Shown: positions 33,208 through 42,536, numbered from the stretch's first letter. The stretch: 45,871 nucleotides of DNA from Bacillus sp. CHD6a (GCF_001293645.1 NZ_LBMD01000031.1:1-45871), one strand, 5' to 3'. A program made the numbers and translations. The notes: generated by a model not told the origin, from the letters alone.

Positions 33208-34536
33208 CTATAATAGGTCTGCGGCAAGCTTTGCAAGCATGGAACGCTCCCCTTTTACAAGCTTCACATGCCCAGCCAACTTCTGATCTTTAAAACGCTC
33301 CACTACATAAGTTAACCCATTGTTATACTCATCTAAATATGGATGATCAATTTGCTCCGGATCTCCCATTAATACAATTTTACTCCGCTCCCCAACCCTC
33401 GTTAAAATGGTTTTCACCTCATGTTTCGTTAGGTTCTGTGCTTCATCAATAATAATAAATTGTTCGGGAATGCTTCTTCCCCTGATATAAGTTAAGGCCT
33501 CCACTTCAATGGACCCCATACCTGCCAGGATCGCGTCAAGTTCTCCTGGTTTTTTTGTATTAAATAAATATTCCAGGTTGTCATAAATCGGTTGCATCCA
33601 CGGCCTTAACTTCTCCTCTTTTTCACCAGGTAGAAAGCCAATATCTTTCCCAACAGGTACGATGGGGCGTGCTACTAGCAGTTTTTTATAACGGTTCAAG
33701 TCCTCCGTCTGCATTAGTCCTGCAGCTAATGCCAATAGAGTTTTTCCCGTTCCTGCCTTACCCGTCAGCGTAACTAGTGGAATATCTGACCGTAAAAGCA
33801 TTTCAAACGCCATTGTTTGTTGTACATTTCGAGGTCGGATCCCCCAGATGTGGTCTTGATCAAATACAAGTTTTTTTACTTTCTTACCTGTGGAATCAAT
33901 GATACCAACTGCCGAAGCAGAACCTCCCAATGCATCTTTCATAATAATGAATTGGTTGGCATAAAATGGGTGATTCGCTAATTCCGCCGCACTAATTTCT
34001 CCTTTTACATAAAACGTGTTTAGGGTATCTGTTGGAACATAGATTTCAAGGAACCCTTTATAAATATGGTCCACTTCTACTACACGATCATTTAAAAAGT
34101 CTTCAGAGATCAACCCGATTGCATCGGCTTTCACACGCACCAAGGCATCCTTACTCACCAATATGACGGTCCGCCCATCCTCTTTTGTCTGTTCTTCCAA
34201 CGAAAGGTTTTTCGCCACTGCAAGAATCCTATTATCGTTTGTCTTTTCTACAAATATTTCCTGCAACTGATGAAAACTCCTATGATTCAATTCAATTCGA
34301 AGCGCTCCACCATTGTGCAAAGGTATTTTTTCATGAAGTTTTCCCGTTGCTCTCAAAGAATCAATTATCTTTGATACTTGCCTGGCATTTCTTCCTATTT
34401 CATCCATATATCTCTTTTTCGAATCCACTTCTTCCAATACCACCGCAGGAATCACTACCTCATTATCCCCGAAGGAATAGATTGCGTATGGATCCTGTAA
34501 CAATACATTTGTGTCCAACACATAAATTTTACCCAA
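33208..34536 (-). CDS. phoH: PhoH family ATPase with N-terminal PIN domain (YlaK)
   Basis: 442-residue PIN-PhoH fusion. The N-terminal PIN nuclease-like domain (1-150) shows YVLDTNVLLQDP and further acidic residues. The C-terminal PhoH ATPase has Walker A GKAGTGKT with Lys265 and Walker B IIDEAQN. Mycobacterial PhoH2 of this layout is an RNA helicase and RNase; activity here is inferred. TTG at 34536 is chosen, because AGGAGG is 7 bp upstream and the length equals B. subtilis YlaK; the ATG at 34617 adds 27 non-family residues. Confidence 0.94.
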   Translation of the reverse strand: MGKIYVLDTNVLLQDPYAIYSFGDNEVVIPAVVLEEVDSKKRYMDEIGRNARQVSKIIDSLRATGKLHEKIPLHNGGALRIELNHRSFHQLQEIFVEKTNDNRILAVAKNLSLEEQTKEDGRTVILVSKDALVRVKADAIGLISEDFLNDRVVEVDHIYKGFLEIYVPTDTLNTFYVKGEISAAELANHPFYANQFIIMKDALGGSASAVGIIDSTGKKVKKLVFDQDHIWGIRPRNVQQTMAFEMLLRSDIPLVTLTGKAGTGKTLLALAAGLMQTEDLNRYKKLLVARPIVPVGKDIGFLPGEKEEKLRPWMQPIYDNLEYLFNTKKPGELDAILAGMGSIEVEALTYIRGRSIPEQFIIIDEAQNLTKHEVKTILTRVGERSKIVLMGDPEQIDHPYLDEYNNGLTYVVERFKDQKLAGHVKLVKGERSMLAKLAADLL

Positions 34537-34763
34537 CCTGCCGCCTCCTACTCTCAGCCCTTCTATTGTCTTTCTGGAGTGAATCAAGGCATCCTCCCTT
34601 TCATTATATGGCCCCAATACAATTAGTGTGTTACTACTTGACCATAAAAGAGGGACGGACCGTTGTTAAAATATATGTCGGAATGAATAAAGATAGAAGA
34701 ACAAATAAACAATAAAATCAAGTTAGATGAAAATGGAACCATCCTAAAGAAGGAGTGAAATAG

Positions 34764-35393
34764 GTGAAAAGATATCTAGTAGTGACCGCAATCGTTGCAT
34801 TGTCTCTTACTGGTTGTATGAACAATCAACCCAAAAATATTTCCAGCGAAGATGAAAACTCTCGAATAATTCATGTCAAAGATTCTGCAGATGTGCAAGT
34901 AGATAGAAAAACCGGCCAGGAAGTGTCCGCCCATTTGGTGGAGCTTGCAACAAGAGTGCCAAATGTAAATGATGCTACCGCCGTTGTACTTGGTCCATAT
35001 GCAGTAGTGGGCATCGACGTAAACTCCGATTTGGACCGCGAAAGAGTCAGCACTATTAAGTATTCGGTAGCAGAGAGCTTAAAGAACGACCCTTATGGGG
35101 CTACAGCTGTCATCCTTGCAGATGCAGACTCCTTTGTTCGGTTGCAGGAAATGGGACGAGACATTCAGAATGGACGACCTATTACAGGTGTAATGGAGGA
35201 GTTAGCTGAAATTGTTGGCCGAGTTATGCCGGAAATTCCGATTGATCTTAAAGAACCAGTAGCTCCTAATCCTACGGAGCAAAATAATTCCAAACTTCCA
35301 AAAGATCAGGAAAAGCAGCTTGAACAGAAACAACAAAATCAGTCCAATAACCAAAAGAACGAAGAACGATACAAGGAAGTAAAGCAGGACTAG
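34764..35393 (+). CDS. ylaJ: YhcN/YlaJ family sporulation lipoprotein
   Basis: 209-residue lipoprotein of the spore-associated YhcN/YlaJ family, linked to spore formation or germination in bacilli (family knowledge). Lipobox LTGC with Cys18; a domain at about 45-150 with VELATRVPNVNDATAVVLGPYAVVGIDV and AVILADADS; and a Gln/Asn/Lys-rich low-complexity tail (from residue 165). The start is GTG 34764 with AAGGAG 9 bp upstream. Divergent from phoH; the 146-bp gap should hold its promoter, which I could not identify. Confidence 0.92.
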   Translation: MKRYLVVTAIVALSLTGCMNNQPKNISSEDENSRIIHVKDSADVQVDRKTGQEVSAHLVELATRVPNVNDATAVVLGPYAVVGIDVNSDLDRERVSTIKYSVAESLKNDPYGATAVILADADSFVRLQEMGRDIQNGRPITGVMEELAEIVGRVMPEIPIDLKEPVAPNPTEQNNSKLPKDQEKQLEQKQQNQSNNQKNEERYKEVKQD

Positions 35394-35406
35394 GACTAAA
35401 CATTGG

Positions 35407-35449
35407 TAACTGTCCCAAGTGGTGGAATCCCGCTGTGGGGCAGTTTTTT
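35407..35449 (+). terminator. ylaJ terminator
   Basis: AACTGTCCC...GGGGCAGTTTTTT. Confidence 0.75.
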
Positions 35450-35480
35450 ATGATTTGAAGGTACCGTGTTGCTTGGGTTA

Positions 35481-35600
35481 TCAAGAAAAAAAACAATATA
35501 TCAAGAAATTTTGGGTTTTATCAATAAATTTTGAGATATATCAATAATTCTCAAGATTTATCTATAATTTTCGAGATATATCAAGAAATCGACACCGCCC
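35481..35600. repeat. 20-bp tandem repeat array
   Basis: TCAA-type unit starts at 35481, 35501, 35521, 35541, 35561 and 35581, exactly 20 bp apart. Consensus about TCAATAAATTTTGAGATATA. Units differ at several positions. It sits between the convergent ylaJ and the 35678-36136 gene. Confidence 0.88.
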
Positions 35601-35635
35601 ATACTTCGACAACAACGAAACCATCTCTCCTCTCA

Positions 35636-35662
35636 AAAAAACCAGGCTTTCACCTGGTTTCA
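35636..35662 (-). terminator. Terminator of the 35678-36136 gene
   Basis: AAACCAGG/CCTGGTTTTTTT on the minus strand. Confidence 0.8.
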
Positions 35663-35677
35663 CCTTCTCATCTGCTC

Positions 35678-36136
35678 TTATCCATAATTTCGTAACGCTG
35701 TCATCACCTGATCATCTAATTTCTTAGCAGCCTCCACGTCATAGGTCTTTTCGAATTTCGGCTCCACGCTTATTTTGGCGCCATAAAACATAACATCCCT
35801 TACTGTTTTTACTTCCAGAGACAACAATGCCAATTTTAATGGAACACCATCCATTCTATCTATTTTAACCTTTGCATTGGTATGGATGGCATAAACAGAA
35901 TCGTTGGCCATCAGGTTTACGACAAGCTCACTATTATGTACCACATTCTTTACAATACGAGAATCACTTTTAACAGCAAGTAAAATGGATCTTTCATCTG
36001 GTGCATACAACCAAGAAATTGCACTGACATTCGGTCCACCAGTTTCATGGTCAACAGTACTAATTGTTACCAATGTTTCTTTTTGCAGTGCTCCTACAAG
36101 CGGTTCCACAAGAACGTTTTCTACAAGGTTAGGCAT
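35678..36136 (-). CDS. Pyridoxamine 5'-phosphate oxidase-family protein
   Basis: 152-residue split-barrel flavin-binding-fold protein. The pattern LVTISTVDHETGGPNVSAISWLYAPDERSILLAVKSDSR followed by a Lys/Val beta strand matches the family. True pyridoxal phosphate synthesis is unlikely at this size; the cofactor (FMN, F420 or heme) and substrate are unknown. GGGGGGATTAGACA lies before the ATG. It is inserted between ylaI and ylaJ, which are adjacent in B. subtilis. Confidence 0.85.
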   Translation of the reverse strand: MPNLVENVLVEPLVGALQKETLVTISTVDHETGGPNVSAISWLYAPDERSILLAVKSDSRIVKNVVHNSELVVNLMANDSVYAIHTNAKVKIDRMDGVPLKLALLSLEVKTVRDVMFYGAKISVEPKFEKTYDVEAAKKLDDQVMTALRNYG

Positions 36137-36242
36137 TGTCTAATCCCCCCATTGTTTTTTTATAATCTTACCATATCACCAATTCCATAGAAAGAATCAG
36201 TAAGCTGACGTTTCTTACGATAAAGCTCTTCTTCGCAATTAA

Positions 36243-36271
36243 TTCTTAATTATCACCCTTTATGCTATACT
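36243..36271 (+). promoter_or_regulatory. Possible extended -10 promoter of ylaI
   Basis: TATGCTATACT, an extended -10 (TGnTATACT), with a poor -35 TTCTTA 17 bp upstream. Confidence 0.45.
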
Positions 36272-36301
36272 AAAAAGTAAGATTGAATAAAGAGGTGAAC
36301 C

Positions 36302-36502
36302 ATGAGAGTTAAGTGTGTAATATGTGATAAAATTGAAAGCATCAATGACGAAACATTGGTTGCGAAAAGGCTTCGCAATCGACCAATACATACATATATG
36401 TGCGATGAATGCAGCGAAAGAATTAAAAATAGAACAAACGAGAGAAAAGCTACAGGTAATTTCAAGCTTTATGAGCAAAAACAAAATCAGGATGAGTGGT
36501 AG
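36302..36502 (+). CDS. ylaI: YlaI (DUF2197) zinc-ribbon-like protein
   Basis: 66-residue protein of the YlaI family. It has two CxxC pairs, CVIC (5-8) and CDEC (37-40), which suggest a zinc ribbon, and a basic stretch KRLRNRPIH. Function unknown. The region AGAGGTGAACC lies before the ATG. The next gene starts 3 bp after its stop, so translation is probably coupled. Confidence 0.92.
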   Translation: MRVKCVICDKIESINDETLVAKRLRNRPIHTYMCDECSERIKNRTNERKATGNFKLYEQKQNQDEW

Positions 36503-36505
36503 ACC

Positions 36506-36940
36506 ATGATACGAAGAGGAGCTTTTACAGGTATAATAAGCGGAATACTGATGGGGGTCTTTATTAAAGCACTTGAAGTTCTATCCGGAAAAAAGGTATA
36601 TGTACTCTTGTTAAACGTAGATTTCATTCCAGGTTTCAAAGATTCAAATCTTTCGGAACTGACCGAATTCTCCCTTCATCTCATTGTTGCTGTTCTTATC
36701 GGTATTATGTTTGCTTTTATTATTGAACACTTTCATTTTGTTGATAAAAGAAGGCAGTATCTTGTCTCTATCGCCATTACCTTTCCTACGATCCTGCTGT
36801 ATTTTCCATTAACGATATTGGCTATAAAAGAAACCCCTTCAACAAATGATGCTGTTGCAATACTTCTATGGTCCATCGGACATTTGGCCTTTGCAGTATT
36901 TCTTCCTATTTTTTATAAGACAACAAACCAAAAAGGATAG
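36506..36940 (+). CDS. Four-helix membrane protein of unknown function
   Basis: 144-residue protein with four clear hydrophobic segments (about 7-25, 55-77, 85-108, 117-137), beginning MIRRGAFTGIISGILMGVF. It is loosely reminiscent of the Bacillus YqhR membrane family; I am not sure. No strong ribosome site of its own; it appears coupled to ylaI. Ends in a shared bidirectional terminator. Confidence 0.82.
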   Translation: MIRRGAFTGIISGILMGVFIKALEVLSGKKVYVLLLNVDFIPGFKDSNLSELTEFSLHLIVAVLIGIMFAFIIEHFHFVDKRRQYLVSIAITFPTILLYFPLTILAIKETPSTNDAVAILLWSIGHLAFAVFLPIFYKTTNQKG

Positions 36941-36987
36941 ATCCCTCACAAGTGCCAATCACTCGGGAAGGAGCTATCCTTTTTTAT
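36930..36987. terminator. Bidirectional terminator
   Basis: AAAAAGGATAG-ATCC/GG-AGCTATCCTTTTTT hairpin between convergent genes. Confidence 0.8.
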
Positions 36988-37268
36988 TCATAATTATGGT
37001 ACTTATCAGGTTCATTTTCTATTTGTTCAAGCATTACGTCAATCAGTTCGATTGGAAATCTTACTTTATGCCGTTCTTCATCTTGATCATATTCTACGTA
37101 ATACATAGGCTCCTCTTTTGAAACTACGATGTTTGTGAGCTTATGATCATCAAGGAGAATCCCTTCAAATAATGCCTTGGTATCTTGTGCGGATTTATCC
37201 TCCGGCCTTGCATCAGCCACCACTTTGATGGTCAACCAATTATAGAGCGTGTCTTGTAGAGACCTCAT
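36984..37268 (-). CDS. Small acidic hypothetical protein
   Basis: 94-residue cytoplasmic protein, not recognised. Begins MRSLQDTLYNWLTIKVVADARPEDKSAQDT, ends with an acidic helix IELIDVMLEQIENEPDKYHNYE. It follows ylaH by 12 bp with AGGAGGCGGG before its ATG, so the two form an operon. Confidence 0.83.
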   Translation of the reverse strand: MRSLQDTLYNWLTIKVVADARPEDKSAQDTKALFEGILLDDHKLTNIVVSKEEPMYYVEYDQDEERHKVRFPIELIDVMLEQIENEPDKYHNYE

Positions 37269-37280
37269 TTAACCCGCCTC

Positions 37281-37595
37281 CTAAGATTCCGAACTTTCCG
37301 TTTGCTTGGAACGATGAAGTCGTATTTTATAGATGATCAATATTAAAGCTGCCACTACCAACCCTTCTCCAACAGGAAGAAAGATTCCTAGAAACGTAAG
37401 CACTGTACTTCCTAAAGCCAGAAATAAATAAATAACCACTGACTTTAATATTGGCAGTTTCAAGGCGAATCCAAGCTTATAAACTAAAATAGACAACCCT
37501 AAAATGGTAAAATACAACAGCCACATGCCTAAATCCGCGTTTTCATCAACACGGTATAGACTAGCAAAAAAGGATAATCTTTGTGTTACATCCAT
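37281..37595 (-). CDS. ylaH: YlaH-like membrane protein
   Basis: 104-residue membrane protein of the YlaH-like family, function unknown. Three hydrophobic segments (about 24-42, 47-66, 70-88); the N-terminus [24 protein letters not shown] is typical. Placed just downstream of typA, as in B. subtilis, and followed by a small acidic protein gene. Confidence 0.92.
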   Translation of the reverse strand: MDVTQRLSFFASLYRVDENADLGMWLLYFTILGLSILVYKLGFALKLPILKSVVIYLFLALGSTVLTFLGIFLPVGEGLVVAALILIIYKIRLHRSKQTESSES

Positions 37596-37694
37596 TGCCT
37601 TTTCCCCATTTCTAACATTATTAAATAGATATTATTTAGAAAAAGGGATGACAAAGGTCCTCTTTCAGCTCCCCTGCATCCCTGCTTCTAATTT

Positions 37695-39530
37695 TTATGC
37701 TTCAGCGTACTTTTTCTTTTTCGCTGCTCTTTCACGTTCGTTTTTATCAAGAAGTTTTTTACGTAAACGGATGGATTGTGGAGTAATCTCACAGTACTCA
37801 TCATCGTTCAAGTATTCTAAAGACTCCTCTAATGTCATAAGACGAGGTTTTTTCATACTAACTGTTTGATCTTTTGTTGCAGAACGAACGTTAGTCGCTT
37901 GCTTCATCTTACATACGTTCACGACAAGGTCATTTTCACGGTTATGCTCTCCCACGATCATTCCTTCGTAAACCTCAGTTCCAGGTTCAACAAAGATCAC
38001 TCCGCGGTCTTCAATACCCATGATACCATAAGTAGATGCTTTACCACTTTCCATAGAAACAAGAACACCTTGACGACGTCCACCTACTTGACCTGCTGCC
38101 ATAGGCTGGTAGCTATCAAATGTGTGGTTGATGATTCCGTAACCACGAGTTAGGGAAAGGAATTCCGTCGTATACCCAATCAATCCACGAGAAGGCACCA
38201 TGAAGATTAGACGAACTTGACCGTTACCATTGTTGATCATGTCGACCATTTCACCTTTACGTGCTCCAATGGATTCCATGATAGAACCAGTATAATCTTC
38301 CGGTACGTCGATTTGTACACGCTCAACTGGCTCTGATTTAACACCATCAATATTTTTAATGATAACTTCAGGCTTAGATACTTGAAGTTCAAAGCCTTCA
38401 CGGCGCATGTTCTCAATCAGGATGGAAAGGTGAAGCTCTCCACGACCCGAAACAACCCATGCATCTGGAGAATCAGTAGGATCTACACGTAAACTTACAT
38501 CTGTCTCCAACTGAGCTTCTAAACGTTCTTCAATTTTACGAGAAGTTACAAACTTTCCTTCTTTACCAGCAAACGGACTGTTGTTTACCAAGAAAGTCAT
38601 TTGTAGAGTCGGCTCGTCAATACGAAGAACAGGAAGTGCATCTTGTTGATCAACAGGACAAACAGTTTCCCCTACGTTAATGTCTTCCATTCCAGAAACG
38701 GCAACAAGATCGCCAGCTTTTGCTTCTTCAATTTCCACACGTTTAAGACCGATGAAACCAAATAACTTCGTTACACGGAATTGTTTAACAGAACCGTCAA
38801 GCTTCATTAGTGCAACTTGTTGGCCAACTTTCATCGTTCCACGGAAAATACGTCCAACACCGATACGTCCCACATAGTCATTGTAGTCAAGTAGCGCTAC
38901 TTGGAATTGAAGCGGCTCGTTGCTGTTATCAACTGGAGCTGGAATATGCTCAAGAATGGACTCATAGATTGCTTCCATGTTTTCATCTTGTTTTTCAGGA
39001 TCCATACTTGCTGTACCGTTGATTGCGGATGCGTAAACAACTGGGAATTCTAGTTGTTCTTCGTTGGCACCTAATTCAATGAATAAATCGATTACTTCGT
39101 CGACTACTTCCGTTGGTCGAGCAAAGTCACGGTCAATTTTGTTAACAACCACGATTGGTGTTAATTTTTGCTCTAACGCTTTTTTCAAAACAAAGCGCGT
39201 CTGTGGCATACACCCTTCATAGGCATCTACTACTAAAAGTACTCCATCAACCATTTTCATAATACGTTCCACTTCTCCACCAAAGTCGGCATGTCCTGGT
39301 GTGTCCATGATGTTAATGCGCGTATCTTTATAGTTAATTGCCGTATTTTTAGCTAATATAGTAATCCCACGTTCTCTTTCTAAATCATTGGAGTCCATGG
39401 CACGTTCTGCTACCTGCTCGTTCGTTCTAAACGTACCAGCTTGATGTAGCAATTTGTCCACTAACGTTGTTTTACCATGGTCTACGTGAGCGATAATTGC
39501 GATGTTTCTAATATCATTGCGGATGTTCAC
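37695..39530 (-). CDS. typA: Translational GTPase TypA/BipA
   Basis: Ribosome-binding GTPase related to EF-G, involved in 50S assembly and stress or cold growth. The 611-residue protein has G1 AHVDHGKTT (14-22), G3 [11 protein letters not shown]4 NKIDR, then EF-G-like domains and the BipA-specific C-terminal domain with [20 protein letters not shown] and a Lys/Arg-rich end. GGGAGATGAAATAGTG precedes the ATG. Monocistronic by spacing (100 bp to ylaH). Confidence 0.97.
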   Translation of the reverse strand: MNIRNDIRNIAIIAHVDHGKTTLVDKLLHQAGTFRTNEQVAERAMDSNDLERERGITILAKNTAINYKDTRINIMDTPGHADFGGEVERIMKMVDGVLLVVDAYEGCMPQTRFVLKKALEQKLTPIVVVNKIDRDFARPTEVVDEVIDLFIELGANEEQLEFPVVYASAINGTASMDPEKQDENMEAIYESILEHIPAPVDNSNEPLQFQVALLDYNDYVGRIGVGRIFRGTMKVGQQVALMKLDGSVKQFRVTKLFGFIGLKRVEIEEAKAGDLVAVSGMEDINVGETVCPVDQQDALPVLRIDEPTLQMTFLVNNSPFAGKEGKFVTSRKIEERLEAQLETDVSLRVDPTDSPDAWVVSGRGELHLSILIENMRREGFELQVSKPEVIIKNIDGVKSEPVERVQIDVPEDYTGSIMESIGARKGEMVDMINNGNGQVRLIFMVPSRGLIGYTTEFLSLTRGYGIINHTFDSYQPMAAGQVGGRRQGVLVSMESGKASTYGIMGIEDRGVIFVEPGTEVYEGMIVGEHNRENDLVVNVCKMKQATNVRSATKDQTVSMKKPRLMTLEESLEYLNDDEYCEITPQSIRLRKKLLDKNERERAAKKKKYAEA

Positions 39531-39658
39531 TATTTCATCTCCCTAATTATACAACTTAATAACTTTAGTATTATACCACAAACATGGTAGAAAAGAGAAA
39601 GACACTTATGTAAAATATATGTTATATGTATTTAGCGTTATCCAAAGGAGTTGATTTT

Positions 39659-39844
39659 ATGAAGGATATTAAGTGGATCTTTATGCTTTATGCTGTTTTA
39701 GCAGCGGTTTCTTTAGGCATGGTCGGCATCGCGATTGGTGAAAGAAACACGCTTGGGATAGTTGGCGCGTTTGTATTGTTTGGTGTGGTAATGGGACTTG
39801 GATTTAAAACAAAAAGAAAAATGCGTGAAAATGGACAATTATAA
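39659..39844 (+). CDS. ylaF: YlaF (DUF5325) small membrane protein
   Basis: 61-residue protein with two membrane segments (about 5-25 and 30-50), matching the YlaF family in size and pattern (MKDIKWIFMLYAVLAAVSLG). Function unknown. AAAGGAG lies 7 bp before the ATG at 39659, so the earlier in-frame ATG at 39626 is not used. Confidence 0.9.
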   Translation: MKDIKWIFMLYAVLAAVSLGMVGIAIGERNTLGIVGAFVLFGVVMGLGFKTKRKMRENGQL

Positions 39845-39879
39845 AATTGTCAATATGTTCCTACAATAACTTATCCACA

Positions 39880-39925
39880 TAATGAAAACCCACGGCCTTA
39901 TTAACGGTCGTGGGTTTTCATTATT
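39880..39925. terminator. Bidirectional terminator ylaF/yktC
   Basis: AATGAAAACCCACG...CGTGGGTTTTCATT between convergent genes. Confidence 0.92.
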
Positions 39926-40718
39926 TCTTCAATTTATACAAGTAATCCTTGCTAATCACTTCATGCAACCCTGGCTTACATACAAAGACACTGTTTTGCC
40001 CAAGCAAGTTAAGAGGTTCACCGTGAAGTGTGGTCACTTTACCACCGAGCTCGTTTACAAGTATTAGTCCCGCTGCAAAATCCCAAGGGGAAAGTCTCAA
40101 AGTAATATATGCATCAATTCGGCCTGTTGCTACATACGCCATTTCAAGCGCAGCCGATCCATAAGATCTCGTACCTCTAACTTTCTTCACAAGTGGAGCC
40201 AAGATAGTGGGATCAATTCGTTTGTTTTCTGTAATCCATGTTGCATTTAGACCGATAATAGCTTTCTCTACCGCCACCTCTTCCAATGGGGGAAGTTTAA
40301 AATCGTTTAAATATGCACCCTCCCCTGCTCTTGCATGGTAAAGCTCATCATGAACCACATCATAAATGAGACCAATTTTTCCAACACCATCTTCATAAAC
40401 GGCAACTGATATGGCAAAATTTCGCTGTTGATGGACAAAGTTCATTGTGCCATCAATAGGATCAATAATCCACACCGTTCCATCGAGTTTATCCAGATTA
40501 TCTCCAAACCCTTCTTCTCCCAAGATTTGGTGTTCTGGATAAGTATTTCTAATTTGTTCTATAAAGAATTGTTCCGTTTCCCGGTCAATATTAGTTACCA
40601 GATCATCAGGAGAGGATTTAGTATGTATCATTAATTCCTTGCTGAAAGAAGTTCGAATACGTTCTCCCGCTTCTCTCGTCCACTTTTTTGCATTCTCATC
40701 TATTTGAGTCCAATTCAT
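39921..40718 (-). CDS. yktC: Inositol monophosphatase family protein YktC
   Basis: 265-residue Mg-dependent, Li-sensitive phosphatase fold. Metal-site motifs GEEGFGD (Glu68-Glu69), DPIDGT (Asp86, Asp89) and WDFAAG are all present. In B. subtilis YktC shows inositol-1-phosphatase activity; other physiological substrates (e.g. NADP, PAP) remain possible. Shine-Dalgarno GCAGGAGAAT precedes the ATG. Convergent with ylaF. Confidence 0.94.
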   Translation of the reverse strand: MNWTQIDENAKKWTREAGERIRTSFSKELMIHTKSSPDDLVTNIDRETEQFFIEQIRNTYPEHQILGEEGFGDNLDKLDGTVWIIDPIDGTMNFVHQQRNFAISVAVYEDGVGKIGLIYDVVHDELYHARAGEGAYLNDFKLPPLEEVAVEKAIIGLNATWITENKRIDPTILAPLVKKVRGTRSYGSAALEMAYVATGRIDAYITLRLSPWDFAAGLILVNELGGKVTTLHGEPLNLLGQNSVFVCKPGLHEVISKDYLYKLKK

Positions 40719-40835
40719 GTATTCTCCTGCCCTTCTGCTACAATTTTCATTGCAATTAATACAATATGTATAATCAAATATGTATGTTTTAGCTTACTGA
40801 ATCGAAAGGGTAAAATCAAGTAATAGGTCACACAG

Positions 40836-40861
40836 AAAAACGAACCTCATACAGGTTCGTC
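40836..40861 (-). terminator. ykzI terminator
   Basis: ACGAACCT/AGGTTCGT followed by TTTTTCT on the minus strand. Confidence 0.82.
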
Positions 40862-40877
40862 AAAGTAGCTGTTGCCA

Positions 40878-41084
40878 CTAAACCCCTAGACTTAACATTT
40901 CTTTTCGAAGTTGCTCTAATTTAGATTTGCTTTTCTTCATTTTTTCCTTATCACTCTCTTGTATTGCTTCAAATAAAACTGCCAGTTCATAGTCAATTTC
41001 CATCCGCAATACCGCTAGCTGATTTTCCTCTTTTTTCTTTTTCCAAGGTGTCGCCACTTGTTTCAAAATAATTCCCTCCCTCAT
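40878..41084 (-). CDS. ykzI: Small protein YkzI
   Basis: 68 residues from the ATG, or 62 from the TTG at 41066, which has GGGAGGG 8 bp upstream and may be the true start. Charged helical protein with PWKKKKEENQLAVLRMEIDYELAVLFEAI. It resembles B. subtilis YkzI by position next to yktB/yktC and by sequence pattern. Function unknown. Confidence 0.85.
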   Translation of the reverse strand: MREGIILKQVATPWKKKKEENQLAVLRMEIDYELAVLFEAIQESDKEKMKKSKSKLEQLRKEMLSLGV

Positions 41085-41211
41085 TAAAGTTTCTCGGTTC
41101 CAAAGGATTCAATTTTCTAATGGTTGCTATATCATATGAAGCGATTGAAAGATGGTAACTAAAATGTGCAGTTACCTAACAAGAAACTAAAATGGGGGAA
41201 AACCTAATCTT

Positions 41212-41240
41212 TTGGCAGAGAAAAAGGGCTATGCTAAAAT
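41212..41240 (+). promoter_or_regulatory. Probable SigA promoter of yktB
   Basis: TTGGCA, 17-bp spacer, TAAAAT, 40 bp before the start codon. Confidence 0.65.
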
Positions 41241-41279
41241 GAGGATTATATAAAGTTATGTTCAGAATGGGGCGTCTAC

Positions 41280-41924
41280 ATGAAAAACACAAAATTTAAC
41301 GGATTTAAGAAAAAAGATTTCCATGTATTTACTATAGAAGGACTTGAAGAAAGAATGGAAGCTTTAAAGTCTCAAATACAGCCAAAGTTTGAGTTAATCG
41401 GCCAATATTTCTCTCCTTCTTTAACTGCCATGACCGGTGATGAAATGCACTATCATGTTGCCAAGCATGCAAGAAGAACGAAGAACCCTCCAAAAGATTC
41501 CTGGGTTGCCTTTGCAAATAATGCACGCGGCTATAAAATGTTGCCTCATTTCCAGATTGGCTTGTGGGAAACACATGTGTTTGTCTGGTTTGCAGTTATC
41601 TATGAAGCACCAATGAAAGAAGCATTTGGCGAAATTTTAATGGAAAATTTGTCAACTATCCGTGAGCAAATCCCTTCGGATTTTGTCTGGTCAAAAGATC
41701 ACACTAAACCGGAAGTTATCAGACAATCTGAATTGACAGAGGAAGCACATAAAGAACTATTTGAGCGATTGATTAACGTAAAGAAAGCGGAAATACTTTG
41801 CGGCATCCAAATACCAAAAGAAGAGGCAATTAAGCTTTCTGGAGACGAAACGATAGCGCGCATCGAGGAAGCAATCCAAACAGTAAAAGGATTGTATAAC
41901 CTAACGAAACAGACAGCGGAATAA
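41280..41924 (+). CDS. yktB: UPF0637 (DUF1054) family protein YktB
   Basis: 214-residue cytoplasmic protein of unknown function, matching YktB along its length: FNGFKKKDFHVFTIEGLEERM at the start, HVAKHARRTKNPPKDSWVAFA (about residues 60-80) and GIQIPKEEAI near the end. Monocistronic, divergent from ykzI. The ribosome site is weak (GGGGCG). Confidence 0.93.
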   Translation: MKNTKFNGFKKKDFHVFTIEGLEERMEALKSQIQPKFELIGQYFSPSLTAMTGDEMHYHVAKHARRTKNPPKDSWVAFANNARGYKMLPHFQIGLWETHVFVWFAVIYEAPMKEAFGEILMENLSTIREQIPSDFVWSKDHTKPEVIRQSELTEEAHKELFERLINVKKAEILCGIQIPKEEAIKLSGDETIARIEEAIQTVKGLYNLTKQTAE

Positions 41925-41938
41925 AGGATTACTTAGAG

Positions 41939-41968
41939 AACTAGGCTTGCAGAGTCTAGTTTTTTGTT
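41939..41968 (+). terminator. yktB terminator
   Basis: AACTAG...CTAGTTTTTTG. Confidence 0.65.
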
Positions 41969-42143
41969 GTTTAGGGGTTTAAGGTTAGTTTTTTGTTATA
42001 AAGACCTCTTAAGGAGAATTTTGTCTGGCGAGGGTTCTTTATGACTATTATCAAGAACTGTTTAATAGGCATTTCTCTTTCGTGAGGTCTTAAAAACTAC
42101 TCTTATGACCTATCCAACCAAGTTTTCTCAACCATAAGGTCTT
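41965..42143. repeat. Diverged 52-bp tandem repeat array
   Basis: On the minus strand AAGACC-type unit starts lie at 42143, 42091 and 42039 (AAGACCTTATGG, AAGACCTCACGA, AAGAACCCTCGC), exactly 52 bp apart. Secondary motifs also align (ATAGGTCATA, ACAGTTCTTG, AGAGGTCTTT at unit positions 31-40). A fourth partial unit follows. Confidence 0.68.
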
Positions 42144-42154
42144 TACAAAGCAAA

Positions 42155-42191
42155 AAAAGTAAAAATCCCAGAGCATGAGCATCTCTGGGAC
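42155..42191 (-). terminator. yktA terminator
   Basis: TCCCAGA...TCTGGGA followed on the minus strand by TTTTTACTTTTTTT. Confidence 0.85.
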
Positions 42192-42206
42192 TCTTATAAA
42201 TTCTTA

Positions 42207-42482
42207 TCATTTAGACATCTTCACCAGTTCACCAGGGTTCATGTCTTTTGCTTTCTTGATCGTACGGTACACAGAAAAACCACTCAATTCTTCATATTCA
42301 TTTGCGAGATTTCGTTCTTCCGCCTTGCCTGGTACGATTTCTTTGAATCTGCGGTATAAAGATAAAAGCTGATCACGCTCCACACCTTTGCTGTAAGTAA
42401 GCTCGACCGCTTCATATAGTGCAATAACGTCTACAATTTCATCTGTAGACCAGTCATAAGAAATGGGATAAGAGAAATCCAT
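42207..42482 (-). CDS. yktA: UPF0223 family protein YktA
   Basis: 91-residue helical protein of the YktA family, function unknown. Starts MDFSYPISYDWSTDEIVDVIALYEAVE; Tyr- and Glu-rich with YRRFKEIVPGKAEE. GAGGTGA lies before the ATG. Single gene between the flavoprotein gene and yktB. Confidence 0.93.
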   Translation of the reverse strand: MDFSYPISYDWSTDEIVDVIALYEAVELTYSKGVERDQLLSLYRRFKEIVPGKAEERNLANEYEELSGFSVYRTIKKAKDMNPGELVKMSK

Positions 42483-42536
42483 AACTTCACCTCATTATAT
42501 GTATAGTGGAAAAGTAAAGTATATCATCTTCCTTCT

